Source of the DNA: Arcanobacterium haemolyticum
GTDB taxonomy: Bacteria; Actinomycetota; Actinomycetes; Actinomycetales; Actinomycetaceae
NCBI GenBank assembly: GCA_021532125.1
Contig: JADYUX010000001.1
Coordinates: forward strand, 1-64,000
Direction: 5' to 3'
Length of the DNA stretch: 64,000 nt
Positions 36,681 through 45,750 of the stretch are shown here, piece after piece (the stretch's first letter is position 1; every line of letters begins with the position of its first letter). The notes under the pieces are model-generated. The model made no database searches. It had not been told where the DNA came from and saw only the letters and a program-made list of their open reading frames with translations. The translations under genes were made by a program, and so were the position numbers.

Positions 36681-36727
36681 CCCCCGCCGTTTCTGGAGCT
36701 GGGGAATTGCCCCAGAAAGGCGGAGGG
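36681..36727 (-). other. large hairpin between mraZ and rsmH
   Basis: The arm ending TTTCTGG (to 36696) pairs with CCAGAAA (from 36712); the helix continues through CCGCC/GGCGG and CCC/GGG to about 15 bp with two single-base bulges. No T-tract follows, so it may trim or attenuate transcription entering the operon. Confidence 0.55.
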
Positions 36728-36752
36728 AGATCGCCCCGGAGGGGCTGCCGGC

Positions 36753-37184
36753 CTAGAACAGACCGGGAATTACCTCGTCTTCACGATCAGCAAATGCCGA
36801 TTCTTGTTCCGTCAAGTAGGTGTTCCATGCGCCCTGGTCCCAAATCTCGAGGCGGTTTCCGGCACCGATAACCGCCAGTTCACGCTCCAAACCCGCGTAG
36901 CTTCGCAGCGAAGCTGGGATCGTGATGCGTCCTTGTTTGTCTGGTACCTCGTCGACAGCTCCTGAAAGAAAGACGCGCAGGTACGAGCGAGCTTCCTTCG
37001 AGGTGAGAGGCGCCTGACGCAGTTGCTCCTGCATGCCTTCGAATTCCCGGAGCGGGAAAACGTAGAGGCAGTGCTCTTGGCCTCGCGTCATGACCAATCC
37101 GCCTTGGAGCTGGTCACGGTATTTGGCAGGCAGAATAAGGCGCCCTTTGTCGTCGAGCCGTGGCTCATACGTGCCGAGGAACAC
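36753..37184 (-). CDS. mraZ: transcriptional regulator MraZ
   Basis: DNA-binding regulator of the dcw cluster. The 143-residue protein has two SpoVT/AbrB-like halves with the DxxxR motifs: [15 protein letters not shown] (about 9-23) and [16 protein letters not shown] choose the GTG at 37184 ([11 protein letters not shown]), which matches family N-termini and is well spaced from AGGGGG; the GTG at 37193 abuts that site. Three MraZ-type boxes lie directly upstream. Confidence 0.95.
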   Translation of the reverse strand: MFLGTYEPRLDDKGRLILPAKYRDQLQGGLVMTRGQEHCLYVFPLREFEGMQEQLRQAPLTSKEARSYLRVFLSGAVDEVPDKQGRITIPASLRSYAGLERELAVIGAGNRLEIWDQGAWNTYLTEQESAFADREDEVIPGLF

Positions 37185-37209
37185 CCCATTCACCCCCTAA
37201 TGACAGTAA

Positions 37210-37235
37210 CTCCACTTTACTCCACAATGCTCCAC
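37210..37235 (-). promoter_or_regulatory. three MraZ-type boxes upstream of mraZ
   Basis: On the minus strand GTGGAG occurs three times with exactly 10-base periodicity (37230-37235, 37220-37225, 37210-37215). Direct repeats at one-turn spacing are the known MraZ operator design. A possible -10 (TAAAGT) sits between the second and third copies. Confidence 0.8.
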
Positions 37236-37294
37236 TAATTCGCCAACACACGCAAGCATGTTCAAAAAAGTCGCGACGTATCAATGTTTTTGCA

Positions 37295-37310
37295 GTGGAG
37301 TGATGTGGCA
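37295..37310 (+). promoter_or_regulatory. second pair of GTGG boxes, opposite orientation
   Basis: GTGGAG (37295-37300) and GTGGCA (37305-37310) are again 10 bases apart but on the plus strand, about 60 bases from the mraZ-proximal cluster. Possibly an auxiliary MraZ site. Confidence 0.4.
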
Positions 37311-37469
37311 GACGTGTTCGCTTCGACAATGCGGGGCGTCAGTATTGGGGTTCGACGAACAGAGAAGCCGCACCTAGCCACACGATCGGCTTTCCGGCGC
37401 ATTTCAGCCAGTTGTGGCGGATGCTAGGCGATTCTCTCCCTCTCCTGCGCCCACCTCACTCACGCCAAG

Positions 37470-37504
37470 GTGGAGGAAAGTGGAGCGGGTGGAGGAAAGT
37501 GGAG
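37470..37504 (+). promoter_or_regulatory. third cluster: four GTGGAG boxes on the plus strand
   Basis: GTGGAG starts at 37470, 37480, 37489 and 37499 (spacings 10, 9, 10). The boxes match the mraZ-proximal operator but face away from mraZ and lie about 290 bases upstream of it, where no plus-strand gene begins. Confidence 0.55.
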
Positions 37505-37556
37505 GAACGAGGCGTCGACGACGGGCCGTGGCGTGTAAGCTCCTGACGCGCGCTCT

Positions 37557-37603
37557 GAGTGGTCGGGAGAGTGTGAGTGGTCGGGAGAGTGTGAGTGGTC
37601 GGG
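37557..37603 (+). repeat. 18-bp tandem repeat, 2.6 copies
   Basis: The unit GAGTGGTCGGGAGAGTGT occurs at 37557-37574 and 37575-37592, with a partial third copy (GAGTGGTCGGGA) from 37593. Copies are identical. It lies just beyond the DUF3040 terminator. Confidence 0.9.
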
Positions 37604-37637
37604 AAAAATAAAAGGCGGGCACCCACGGGCACCCGCC
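37604..37637 (-). terminator. Rho-independent terminator of the DUF3040 gene
   Basis: GGCGGG/CCCGCC stem with further inner pairing (37614-37637), followed on the minus strand by TTTTATTTTT (37613-37604). The hairpin starts 16 bases after the stop codon. Confidence 0.85.
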
Positions 37638-37652
37638 TACTTCTCCGGCTTC

Positions 37653-38042
37653 TTAGTTATCGTTGCGTCGCTTCTCCCACGCCTCAGCTTGCCTCTCCAT
37701 GAAGCTCGGGCCACTGCGATCGCGCTTACGCGGCGCCGCCACGGCATCGCCGGGCTTGACGCCGAGGACGATGTACCAGAAACCGACAAACAGGACGACC
37801 ACGCCGAGGACGCCAAGGATAACCTGTTCGATGGCAATTCCTCCGACGAGCACGCCAATGCCAACGATAGCGACGAGGAGGCCAAGGACAAGGTGGCGAA
37901 TTGACAGAACCGGACGGCTCGTAGGGGCATCGTCAGGTTCAGGGTTGTCTGAGCGAAGCGTGTCGGCGAAGCCGGGATTCTCTTCCGCTAGCTGCGCCTC
38001 AAGCTCTTCGAGCATCTTGCGCTCGTATTCGGAAAGAGGCAT
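37653..38042 (-). CDS. DUF3040 small membrane protein
   Basis: A 129-residue actinobacterial DUF3040 protein. It begins with the conserved PLSEYERKMLEELEAQLAEE motif, has two adjacent membrane segments (about 48-69 and 72-92) and a basic tail. Function unknown; the family often neighbours the dcw cluster. GAGGAG lies six bases before the ATG at 38042, which excludes the longer frame. Confidence 0.9.
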   Translation of the reverse strand: MPLSEYERKMLEELEAQLAEENPGFADTLRSDNPEPDDAPTSRPVLSIRHLVLGLLVAIVGIGVLVGGIAIEQVILGVLGVVVLFVGFWYIVLGVKPGDAVAAPRKRDRSGPSFMERQAEAWEKRRNDN

Positions 38043-38229
38043 GTCGTCTCCTCGTTGATCGTCGTTACCTCCAAGGGTAGCGCCTCGCCGCACATATACG
38101 TAATGTGCCCGTTCGCAGTTGGCGAGGATTAGCTGCACCCGTTCGCTCGTGGCATGCTGCGAACTCCACCAGCTCTACGAGCACGGCCGGACGGCCCACA
38201 GCATCGAGCTCTCAACCCTTGTATTCCCT
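38043..38229. other. dinB-DUF3040 intergenic region
   Basis: No gene. An inverted repeat GCACAT/ATGTGC (38090-38108) flanks a TACGTA palindrome and may belong to the DUF3040 promoter. Confidence 0.4.
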
Positions 38230-39495
38230 TCACTTCCGTGCGCCAGTTGCACCAGGCTTTCCTTCGCCTTTCACCAGGTTATGCGGTTCTACCTGGACAA
38301 GGCTCCCCGGGCGTAGCGCACCGCGGCCGAATTTTGAGTGAACCGCATCCATGACGGCCTCGGCTTGCGCGCGCCGCGGGTCGTCATCGAAGGCGAGCTG
38401 GATACCATCGGATGGCGAGGCGAGCTGGTCGGCTCGCATGCCGAGGAGCCGCAGGCCCTCGCCCCGGATACTGACACTACTGAGTAGTTCTCGCACTGCT
38501 TCGTAGAGTTCGCTAGCCACATTGGTAGCTTGAGCTAGCGTCGCAGATCGGGTGATGGTTGTGAAATCCGCGAATCTCACTTTGATAGCGACGGATCTGG
38601 CGACAAATCCTTTGGCTCTCAACCGACGAGCCGTATCGTGACACTGAGCAAGAAGAACTTTCTCAAGTTCAGCACGATCGCTCACATGGTCAAAAAATGT
38701 TTCTTCCCGCCCGATCGATTTCTCGATCCGAGTAGTAGCAACCGGCCTGCGGTCGATTCCCGTGGCGAGATCGTACAGATGGTTGCCTGTTGCCGAGCCG
38801 AAGAGCTTGACGAGCCGTTCACGGCCGGTTGCAACGAGATCGCCGACCGTTTCGACACCCTGAACGTTGAGGCGTTCACGGGCACGATCCCCCACACCCC
38901 AGAGCGCGCCAACGGGCAGCCCATCGAGGAACTCCTGAGTAGCTGATTCCGGTATGAGAAGGAGGCCATCAGGTTTGGCGTGAGCAGACGCAATCTTCGC
39001 AACATGTTTGGTTGCTGCGATCCCAACCGATGCCGGAACCCCAACCTCAGCACGGATGCGCCTGCGAATCATGTGCGCAATCGTGACAGGCGAGCCGAAA
39101 AGCTTGACCGCACCAGAGACATCGAGAAATGCTTCGTCGACAGAAACTTGTTCGATGAGCGGTGTCACTTCCCCGAGAATCGCCATAATCTTCCGTGACG
39201 CCTCGCTGTAGCGCGCCATCCGCGGCGGCAGCATGATGAGCTGCGGGCAGAGGCGGTACGCCTTCCCCACAGGCATCGCGGAATTGACTCCGTAAGCCCG
39301 GGCCTCGTACGAGGCCGCTGACACTACTCCACGTTCTTTCCCACCAACAGCTACGGGCTTTCCCCGCAGATCTGGCCTATCGAGCAGCTCAACGGACACA
39401 AAGAAGGCATCCATATCCACGTGGAGGATGGGCGTGGCGGAATCATCGTCTCCCCATGAGCGTTTCGCCGCTGCTGACCGTGGTGCCTTCGACAT
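38230..39495 (-). CDS. dinB: DNA polymerase IV
   Basis: Y-family translesion polymerase, 421 residues. Catalytic acidic residues are in LHVDMDAFFVSVELLDRP and EQVSVDEAFLDVS; the helix-hairpin-helix is LWGVGDRARERLN, and the little-finger domain follows (KSIGREETFFDHV onward). No consensus beta-clamp motif of the QLxLF kind is obvious apart from GIQLAFDDDP near the C-terminus. No SOS box was found upstream. Confidence 0.94.
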   Translation of the reverse strand: MSKAPRSAAAKRSWGDDDSATPILHVDMDAFFVSVELLDRPDLRGKPVAVGGKERGVVSAASYEARAYGVNSAMPVGKAYRLCPQLIMLPPRMARYSEASRKIMAILGEVTPLIEQVSVDEAFLDVSGAVKLFGSPVTIAHMIRRRIRAEVGVPASVGIAATKHVAKIASAHAKPDGLLLIPESATQEFLDGLPVGALWGVGDRARERLNVQGVETVGDLVATGRERLVKLFGSATGNHLYDLATGIDRRPVATTRIEKSIGREETFFDHVSDRAELEKVLLAQCHDTARRLRAKGFVARSVAIKVRFADFTTITRSATLAQATNVASELYEAVRELLSSVSIRGEGLRLLGMRADQLASPSDGIQLAFDDDPRRAQAEAVMDAVHSKFGRGALRPGSLVQVEPHNLVKGEGKPGATGARK

Positions 39496-39594
39496 AGTCC
39501 AAGACTAAACCCCACCTACGGCAGAATTTCGCATCTTTTTTGCGGTGCCCCGCACCCACCACCCCGGGTGTACCACCCTATCCTCCTCCTGATT

Positions 39595-39600
39595 TAGAGT
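39595..39600 (+). promoter_or_regulatory. -10 element before 39607
   Basis: TAGAGT, with 6 bases to the GTG at 39607; leaderless arrangement, no ribosome-binding site. Confidence 0.5.
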
Positions 39601-39606
39601 AGCGGG

Positions 39607-40467
39607 GTGGCACGACGACGAGAGAGCACCCCTTCATTCCCCACCGAACCTGTCAAAACGACGTACGCACTCGCAGAAGTGATGGTGCGAGGCGATCTCG
39701 CAACCCTGTATCTCGACGGCGCAGAATCCTCAGCATTAGACATCGCCGATCCTCATCACCTCGAATTCGAGTACATGCAACATATTCGCCTCATTATCGA
39801 TTCGATGTACGACGAGGCTGCCCCACTTCGTGTCCTCCACCTGGGGGCTGCCGGATGTGCGCTCGCCCGCGCTCTCGATGCCGATCGCCCCGGTTCCCGG
39901 CAGCTCGCAATCGAGCTCGACGAGGCCCTGGCCTCCTATGTTCGCGAGTGGTTTGATCTGCCACCTTCACCGCGTCTACGTATTCGTGCAGACGAGGCTC
40001 GCCGCGCTCTGGAGACGACGAAGGCTCGCTGGGATGTAATCGTGCGTGATGCTTTCGCGCAAAGAACTGTTCCTGCACATCTGCGCACATGTGAGGCCGT
40101 GGCGCGAGCACATGCCGCGGCACCTCACGGCCTTTACCTGCTCAACTCTGTTGCCTCATCAGGCATCGGAAGTATTGGCGACGAAGCGGCCACGCTCTTC
40201 GAGAGTTTCGCACACGTGATCGCAATGACCGACCCCGCAGTCCTCAAGGGACGCCGATTTGGCAACGTTGTTCTTGCGGCAAGTGACGACGAGTTTGACG
40301 AGTCCGGTATTGAACGGGCTGTTCGTCGCCTCTCACTTCCCGCAACATTCCTGACTGAAGCCGATCTCAGAAGGAGAATCGCCGGAGTACAACCACTCCG
40401 CGACGCCGATATCGGTTACTCAGCGCCCGCCCAACGTCCAGAACTTCGAGACTCGGAACCGGCGTAA
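39607..40467 (+). CDS. spermidine-synthase-like methyltransferase-fold protein
   Basis: A 286-residue Rossmann-fold protein similar to the spermidine synthase/SpeE family: HHLEFEYMQHIRLIID, the nucleotide-binding VLHLGAAGCALARAL with acidic IELDEAL, and WDVIVRDAFAQRTVP. Key residues for polyamine binding are not clearly present, so substrate is unknown; actinobacteria carry many such proteins. It begins at GTG with a -10 six bases upstream and converges on the MFS gene. Confidence 0.8.
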   Translation: MARRRESTPSFPTEPVKTTYALAEVMVRGDLATLYLDGAESSALDIADPHHLEFEYMQHIRLIIDSMYDEAAPLRVLHLGAAGCALARALDADRPGSRQLAIELDEALASYVREWFDLPPSPRLRIRADEARRALETTKARWDVIVRDAFAQRTVPAHLRTCEAVARAHAAAPHGLYLLNSVASSGIGSIGDEAATLFESFAHVIAMTDPAVLKGRRFGNVVLAASDDEFDESGIERAVRRLSLPATFLTEADLRRRIAGVQPLRDADIGYSAPAQRPELRDSEPA

Positions 40468-40510
40468 TTCGTCGTCGATAATCCCCACCTCGTACCGAGC
40501 GCATGGGAAA

Positions 40511-41935
40511 TCAGTGACGACGAGGTCGCCGCGAGCGCAACGCCTTCCGTTCCTCGCGGTGCATATGGCTGATCGTGCGATATCGATCGACGACCTCCCT
40601 GATCGGCGGAACAACAAATCCCTTCGTCGCCATTTCCTTCCGCACCTTATGACGAGAAATCGCGATACCGACGCAGCCGATGAGAATGAAAATGATTTGG
40701 CTCGACAAGGCGAGGCGGAAATCGTCGGCCGAATAATCCCCCGACGGCGCACGCCAATCAAGGATGAGCCCGACGAGAAGCGAGGCAAGGAGCGCAGCGA
40801 AGAATCCTCCACTATTGGCGAGACCGTTCGCAGTCCCGACCCGGCCGATATGCACGGAGGTGCGCACGAAATCGAAGGCGACACCCGAGCAGATGCCACC
40901 GAGGGAGAGGACCGCGCACAGGAGAATAACCATCCATGTGGGCCGATGCCCCGGAATCGCGAGGAAGGGGAGCCAGGCAAGCACGACGAAGCCGGCGGCG
41001 CCATAGACGAGCCAAGAACGGCGGATCGGGTGGTGGCTCGTGAGCCTCGCGATGACAGGAGCTGCAAATATCCCAGCGACTGGGGCAGCGATGAGGGAAG
41101 CAGCAGCGCTAGCAGCACTCATGCCCTGTGCCACCTGAAGGAAAGGAGTACCCCAGAGAAGGAGAAAGACCATAGCCGGGAAACCACACGTGAAATGGCT
41201 CCAGAACCCCAACCATGTCCCTGGATGGCGGATAGCTTCAGAGGTCGTCATCGGCCGCGAAGCGACAAAGGCACTCGCATACGGAAAATCCTCGACGAGT
41301 TCATCCGGGGCCGCACCCATATCGTCCAGCCCGGCGGCATCGCCCTCTCCACTATCAGGTGGGGAGTTTCGGACCCACACATAAGCGATCGACGCCGAAG
41401 CTACCCCCGCAACTCCAATACCGATAAACGCAACCGACCAGCCATAATGCGCCAACGCGAACGCAAAAGGAACCGACGCCACAACCTGGCCGAGCTGCCC
41501 GATCATACTCGTCATCTGTGTCATCATCGGGGCCTGGTGCGGAGGGAACCACGCCGGGACCAAACGGAGAACAGATACGAAGGCCGTGGCATCACCCAAG
41601 CCGATAAGGACGCGCGCCGCGAGCGCAAGCGGCAAACTCCCCACAGTACCGAGGATCACTTGGCCAGTTGCCATCACGAGCGCGCCGCCAATGAGAACGC
41701 GGCGAACACCAATTCGGTCGAGGAGATAACCGACCGGGATCTGCGCGCAGGCGTACACGGCGAGCTGGACGACTGTAAAGAGGGAGAGAGTTGCTGCGTT
41801 GATTGCGAAGCGGTCGATAGCGTAAAGGCCTGCTACCCCGAAGCTAGACCGGCCGGCAACGGCCATGATGTACACGGCTTCGGCAGCGAAAAAGACGATA
41901 TACGGAGATTTTGACGCGAGTTTGGCGAACGCCAC
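40511..41935 (-). CDS. MFS transporter
   Basis: A 474-residue major facilitator protein with about 12 membrane helices split by a central acidic loop (about 195-230). The between-helix motif is GYLLDRIGVRRVLIGG. The substrate cannot be inferred. It starts 2 bases after the PAC2 gene and is co-transcribed with it. Confidence 0.9.
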   Translation of the reverse strand: MAFAKLASKSPYIVFFAAEAVYIMAVAGRSSFGVAGLYAIDRFAINAATLSLFTVVQLAVYACAQIPVGYLLDRIGVRRVLIGGALVMATGQVILGTVGSLPLALAARVLIGLGDATAFVSVLRLVPAWFPPHQAPMMTQMTSMIGQLGQVVASVPFAFALAHYGWSVAFIGIGVAGVASASIAYVWVRNSPPDSGEGDAAGLDDMGAAPDELVEDFPYASAFVASRPMTTSEAIRHPGTWLGFWSHFTCGFPAMVFLLLWGTPFLQVAQGMSAASAAASLIAAPVAGIFAAPVIARLTSHHPIRRSWLVYGAAGFVVLAWLPFLAIPGHRPTWMVILLCAVLSLGGICSGVAFDFVRTSVHIGRVGTANGLANSGGFFAALLASLLVGLILDWRAPSGDYSADDFRLALSSQIIFILIGCVGIAISRHKVRKEMATKGFVVPPIREVVDRYRTISHMHREERKALRSRRPRRH

Positions 41936-41937
41936 GA

Positions 41938-43149
41938 TTACCTATCTTCATCCGGCCATGCATGGCGGCCACGCCGCCTGGGAGTCTTCTTTTCTCCCTC
42001 AGCAATGGTATCGGACGAGGATGGTGAATGGGACTCATCCGCATTGTGGGCTCCAGACTCGCCCTCGCGAGACGGCGCTGGTACTCCTGCTGATGTGTCC
42101 GGGGCTTGATCGTTGCTCGGCGCCCCATTTCGGTTGTCCTGGTCGGACATGTTCATTGGCGCAGAAAAACTGAATCGTGATCCATTCTCTGTGGAACGAC
42201 GACGAAACTCGTCGATGCGCCGGATGAGTCCTTGCGGATCAAATTCCTTCGCTGAGGACGGGATTCGCGTGGGAACTGCACCGGCGAGGAATTGCTCGGC
42301 AGCGCGACCGATCTCGTCGGCACTAGGCACGGCAAGGTCGGCAGGTGGTGCAGTGACGAAGCCGGTCTTATCCGATTGCTCGTCGTAATCCTTCTCCAGT
42401 GCAGCGATGAGACCGCGCAGATCTTCGTTCTCAGCCATGATCGCTGTAAGTTCTTCGGCCTGGCTTGCGGCATCCTGCTCCAGATCGCCGACAGGCAGCC
42501 GCAATCCGGAGATTGAGGCGACCATTTGCAGAGCTCCCGCCGCCCCAGCCGAGTAGTGATGAGGGGCCAAGTACATCGGCACACGCACCGCAACATTCGT
42601 CACGGAGAGGTCGAGTTTTGACACCTTGTACTCAAGGTAGGAGGCGAAAGAGGCCTGGAACCAAAAGTCTGCCTCAAGTACCTCAGGGTTGAGGTCGGGA
42701 TGGGACGATCGAACAACCATATCGGCCGGGCGAGTATGAGGCGTCGACGAACCAATAGCAGTAAAGGAGTAGATATTGCGAACCCCGAAGCGCTCAACGA
42801 TGTCGAGCATGTCCGAGACAAGGGCCTCCCAATGGAAATCAGGTTCGATTCCGCGCAAATGGAGGAACTGCTTACCTTCCATATCGCGTGCGTCCGAGAG
42901 GACCATGCCGTCGTGCCACAATCCGACGAGTGCCCCGTTATTAAAGTTCAGCCACGGACGCTGAGCCCGGTAATCCACGAGCGGATCGGTGTTGAAAAGG
43001 GCAGCAGGCTGGCCGTCTAAACCAGAGAGCGCATGAGCGATGAGCCTCGTAATCGCCCCGGCATCCGACGCCGGATCGACGAGCGTCATGATGAGATTCT
43101 CGATTGGTCCGTCAGGTGCGCCCTCGGGGAAGGAAATGTAGTGGCTCAT
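41938..43149 (-). CDS. PAC2-family protein
   Basis: A 403-residue member of the PAC2 (proteasome assembly chaperone-like) family. The core (about 15-285) includes QPAALFNTDPLVDYRAQRP, DMLDIVERFGVRNIYSFTAIG and YLAPHHYSAGAAGALQ. The last ~85 residues are disordered, Ser/Pro/Glu-rich with a basic end. Bacterial roles are unclear. GAGGAG lies six bases before the ATG at 43149. Confidence 0.88.
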   Translation of the reverse strand: MSHYISFPEGAPDGPIENLIMTLVDPASDAGAITRLIAHALSGLDGQPAALFNTDPLVDYRAQRPWLNFNNGALVGLWHDGMVLSDARDMEGKQFLHLRGIEPDFHWEALVSDMLDIVERFGVRNIYSFTAIGSSTPHTRPADMVVRSSHPDLNPEVLEADFWFQASFASYLEYKVSKLDLSVTNVAVRVPMYLAPHHYSAGAAGALQMVASISGLRLPVGDLEQDAASQAEELTAIMAENEDLRGLIAALEKDYDEQSDKTGFVTAPPADLAVPSADEIGRAAEQFLAGAVPTRIPSSAKEFDPQGLIRRIDEFRRRSTENGSRFSFSAPMNMSDQDNRNGAPSNDQAPDTSAGVPAPSREGESGAHNADESHSPSSSDTIAEGEKKTPRRRGRHAWPDEDR

Positions 43150-43332
43150 GCCATCTCCTCTCGTCACTCACGGATGATCGCTCTCGTATACAAGCCTAAG
43201 CCGAATATCGAGCATGCCCTATCTTTGCCCAACGCCGAGCGAGCCACCATCATTCCCCCAGGTGGCGTTGTCCACACCGCATGGCTATTGCGATGCGCCC
43301 ACGCTCACGTTTGTGCAGTTAGCGCAACTGCC

Positions 43333-43361
43333 TTGGGGATCGCGGCAAAAGAGAGGATAAT
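43333..43361 (+). promoter_or_regulatory. candidate helD promoter
   Basis: TTGGGG (43333-43338), 17-base spacer, GATAAT (43356-43361), followed by a short leader with AAAGGAG. Confidence 0.5.
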
Positions 43362-43394
43362 TGATGGCTACGTTTCATTAAAGGAGTCCGACCA

Positions 43395-45677
43395 GTGAGC
43401 GAAACTGAGCCTTCACAGCCACGCACGCGAGCTCTCGCCGAAGAACAGGTGTTCGTCGACGAAGCCTACGCTGCTCTTGACCGCCAGCGCACAGCTTACG
43501 AAACCAGACTCAAAAATGTGCGGGCACAAACTGGGCAGGAAAGCGCCGGAGAAATGTCCGAGCGCGATTCTTTCGCAACTCATTACGAGGACAATCTCAT
43601 CCGTCTGCGCAACGTCGAAAACCGCCTCGTGCTCGGGCGCCTCGACATGGCAGATGGCACCGTCGATCACATTGGCCGCATTGGCCTGAAAAACGACGAA
43701 CACGATGTCATCCTTCTCGATTGGCGTGCTCCTCAGGCCGTCCCGTTCTATCAAGCGACGGCGGCTAATCCCGGCAACGTCGTTCGTCGTCGTCACATCC
43801 AAACGCGCCTACGATCCGTCACCTCGATCGAAGACGAACTCCTCGATTCATCCGCTTCCCTCTCCGATCTCAATCTCACCGGCGAGGGCGCCCTCATGGC
43901 AGCCATGAACGAAGCACGCGACGGCAAGATGACCGACATCGTCGCAACAATCCAAGCTGAACAAGACCGAATAATTCGCGCCGACTCTCACGGTGTCCTC
44001 GTCGTCCAAGGCGGGCCTGGCACGGGTAAGACCGCTGTCGCACTGCACCGATGCGCCTACCTTCTCTACTCCGAACGTGAACGTCTGCGCCGATCAGGCG
44101 TGCTCGTCATCGGCCCTTCGCCGGTCTTCCTCCGCTACATTGACCAAGTTCTCCCCGCACTCGGCGAATCAGATGTTGTGTCTACGACGATCGACTCCCT
44201 CCTTCCAGGAGTGACACCGACTCGTGACGAATCCCCCGAAGTACGCGAAATCAAGGGCCGTCTCGTGTGGCGCATAATCGCCAAACGAGCAGTGCGCCGC
44301 ATCCTCCAGAAACAACTCCCACACCCAGTCACCCTGAGAATTTCGGGCGTAAGCGTGAAGCTTCTCCCCCGCGATGTCGACGAAGCTCAGCGGCGAGCAC
44401 GCACACGCGGAAAGAAACACAACCAGGCCCGCGACACCTACGCTCGCGCCCTCGTCGATCTCCTAGCCCAGCGCGTAGCCGCAGCGAAGGATATCCCCCT
44501 CTCTGAGAACGAATGGATCATCGGCGACGTCGCCGGGAGCGTCGATGCGCGGCGCGAGATCAACCTGCGCTGGCTCCCCTCGTCGCCCGCTCAACTTCTC
44601 GAACGCCTCTACGCACGCCCAGAACTTCTCGCTCTCGTCGCCCCCGAGCTGAGCGAGAATGAGCGCACGCTCCTCGTTCGCCCTAAAGGCTCCGGATTCT
44701 CCTCGTCAGATATAGCTATTCTCGACGAACTCGCCGAACACCTCGGCGCCTTCCACGACGACTTCGAGCGCCGCCAGAGTCAAGCGGCAGCAGCGCGCGA
44801 CGCTGAGCTCTCCGCCTACGTCAAAGACACGATGTCAAGCCTCGGATTGGGAGGCGGAATTGTCGATGCCCACACGCTGACAGAACGTTTTACCGATTCG
44901 GGGCCGGCAACCACACTGGCAGAAAAAGCCAGTGCTGACAGGTCGTGGACCTACGGACACGTGGTCGTCGATGAGGCCCAGGAACTCTCCCCTATGCAGT
45001 GGGAGATGCTCATTCGGCGCTGCCCAACGCGCTCCTTCACAATCGTTGGAGACGTCGATCAGCGCCCTGCCGGCGCCCCCCGCGACGGGTGGAAACCCCT
45101 CCTCGGCCGCCTTGCCGAGAACATGCGCGAAGAAACGCTCACCGTCTCCTATCGCACGCCCGGCAGCATCCTTGACGCGGCAGGGCGCGCTGTCGCCTCC
45201 GCAGGAATTCACGTAGCGCCCGTGACGCCCGCCCGCGATCTGCCTGGAGCGCTCATCACCGACGATATCAACGCTTTTCCAGCCTCATCCGATCGGTGGG
45301 AACATGCACTCACATCAGTCGTCACCGCCCACTGCACCGCGATGGACGACGAATACGGTGCCGGCGGCGGCACGCTTGCCATCATCACTCCGCAGGCCCA
45401 TCGCGACGCCATTGCACGTATTATCCGCGAATCACCACTGAGCACCACGTGGAGCGTTGAAACGACAGGCACCAACGTCTCAGCACGAATCCAAGTGCGC
45501 TCAGCCTACGAATCGAAAGGACTCGAGTACGACGTCGTCGTCCTCGTCGATCCCGCCACAATCCTTTCGGAAGGCCCGGGCAACCTCTACGTTGCCATGA
45601 CTAGGCCGACGAAGTACCTTCACGTTCTTCACGACGGCCCACTTCCCGCCGCGCTCCGCACCGCACTTGAGGAGTGA
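43395..45677 (+). CDS. helD: HelD-type RNA polymerase recycling ATPase
   Basis: UvrD/Rep-like ATPase that frees stalled RNA polymerase from DNA; related actinobacterial proteins (HelR) also displace rifamycins. The 760-residue protein has an N-terminal coiled-coil arm (about 12-80), Walker A GGPGTGKT (206-213), VVVDEAQELSPMQW, and C-terminal motifs VRSAYESKGLEYDVVVL and NLYVAMTRPTKYLHVL. A GTG start follows AAAGGAG. No rifamycin-associated element was recognised upstream. Confidence 0.88.
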   Translation: MSETEPSQPRTRALAEEQVFVDEAYAALDRQRTAYETRLKNVRAQTGQESAGEMSERDSFATHYEDNLIRLRNVENRLVLGRLDMADGTVDHIGRIGLKNDEHDVILLDWRAPQAVPFYQATAANPGNVVRRRHIQTRLRSVTSIEDELLDSSASLSDLNLTGEGALMAAMNEARDGKMTDIVATIQAEQDRIIRADSHGVLVVQGGPGTGKTAVALHRCAYLLYSERERLRRSGVLVIGPSPVFLRYIDQVLPALGESDVVSTTIDSLLPGVTPTRDESPEVREIKGRLVWRIIAKRAVRRILQKQLPHPVTLRISGVSVKLLPRDVDEAQRRARTRGKKHNQARDTYARALVDLLAQRVAAAKDIPLSENEWIIGDVAGSVDARREINLRWLPSSPAQLLERLYARPELLALVAPELSENERTLLVRPKGSGFSSSDIAILDELAEHLGAFHDDFERRQSQAAAARDAELSAYVKDTMSSLGLGGGIVDAHTLTERFTDSGPATTLAEKASADRSWTYGHVVVDEAQELSPMQWEMLIRRCPTRSFTIVGDVDQRPAGAPRDGWKPLLGRLAENMREETLTVSYRTPGSILDAAGRAVASAGIHVAPVTPARDLPGALITDDINAFPASSDRWEHALTSVVTAHCTAMDDEYGAGGGTLAIITPQAHRDAIARIIRESPLSTTWSVETTGTNVSARIQVRSAYESKGLEYDVVVLVDPATILSEGPGNLYVAMTRPTKYLHVLHDGPLPAALRTALEE

Positions 45678-45750
45678 CTGCTCAGCGCCGCACTAGCCCG
45701 AACTGTGGAACACCTTTGCCCATAATCGGTTTATCGGTCATGGTAGTGGC

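Noticed and set aside
37350-37360. GTTCGACGAAC palindrome as an SOS box
   Set aside because: Half-sites are inverted in order and the spacing (1 base) is wrong for LexA.
39496-39606. SOS box upstream of dinB
   Set aside because: No TCGAAC-N4-GTTCGA match within two or three mismatches in the gap.
40514-41914. Plus-strand frame of 466 codons across the MFS gene
   Set aside because: Composition is Arg/Glu-rich shadow sequence; the minus strand has a clear 12-helix transporter.
43168-43394. Rifamycin-associated element before helD
   Set aside because: No GGGGCTTGC-type inverted repeat is present in the 227-base gap.
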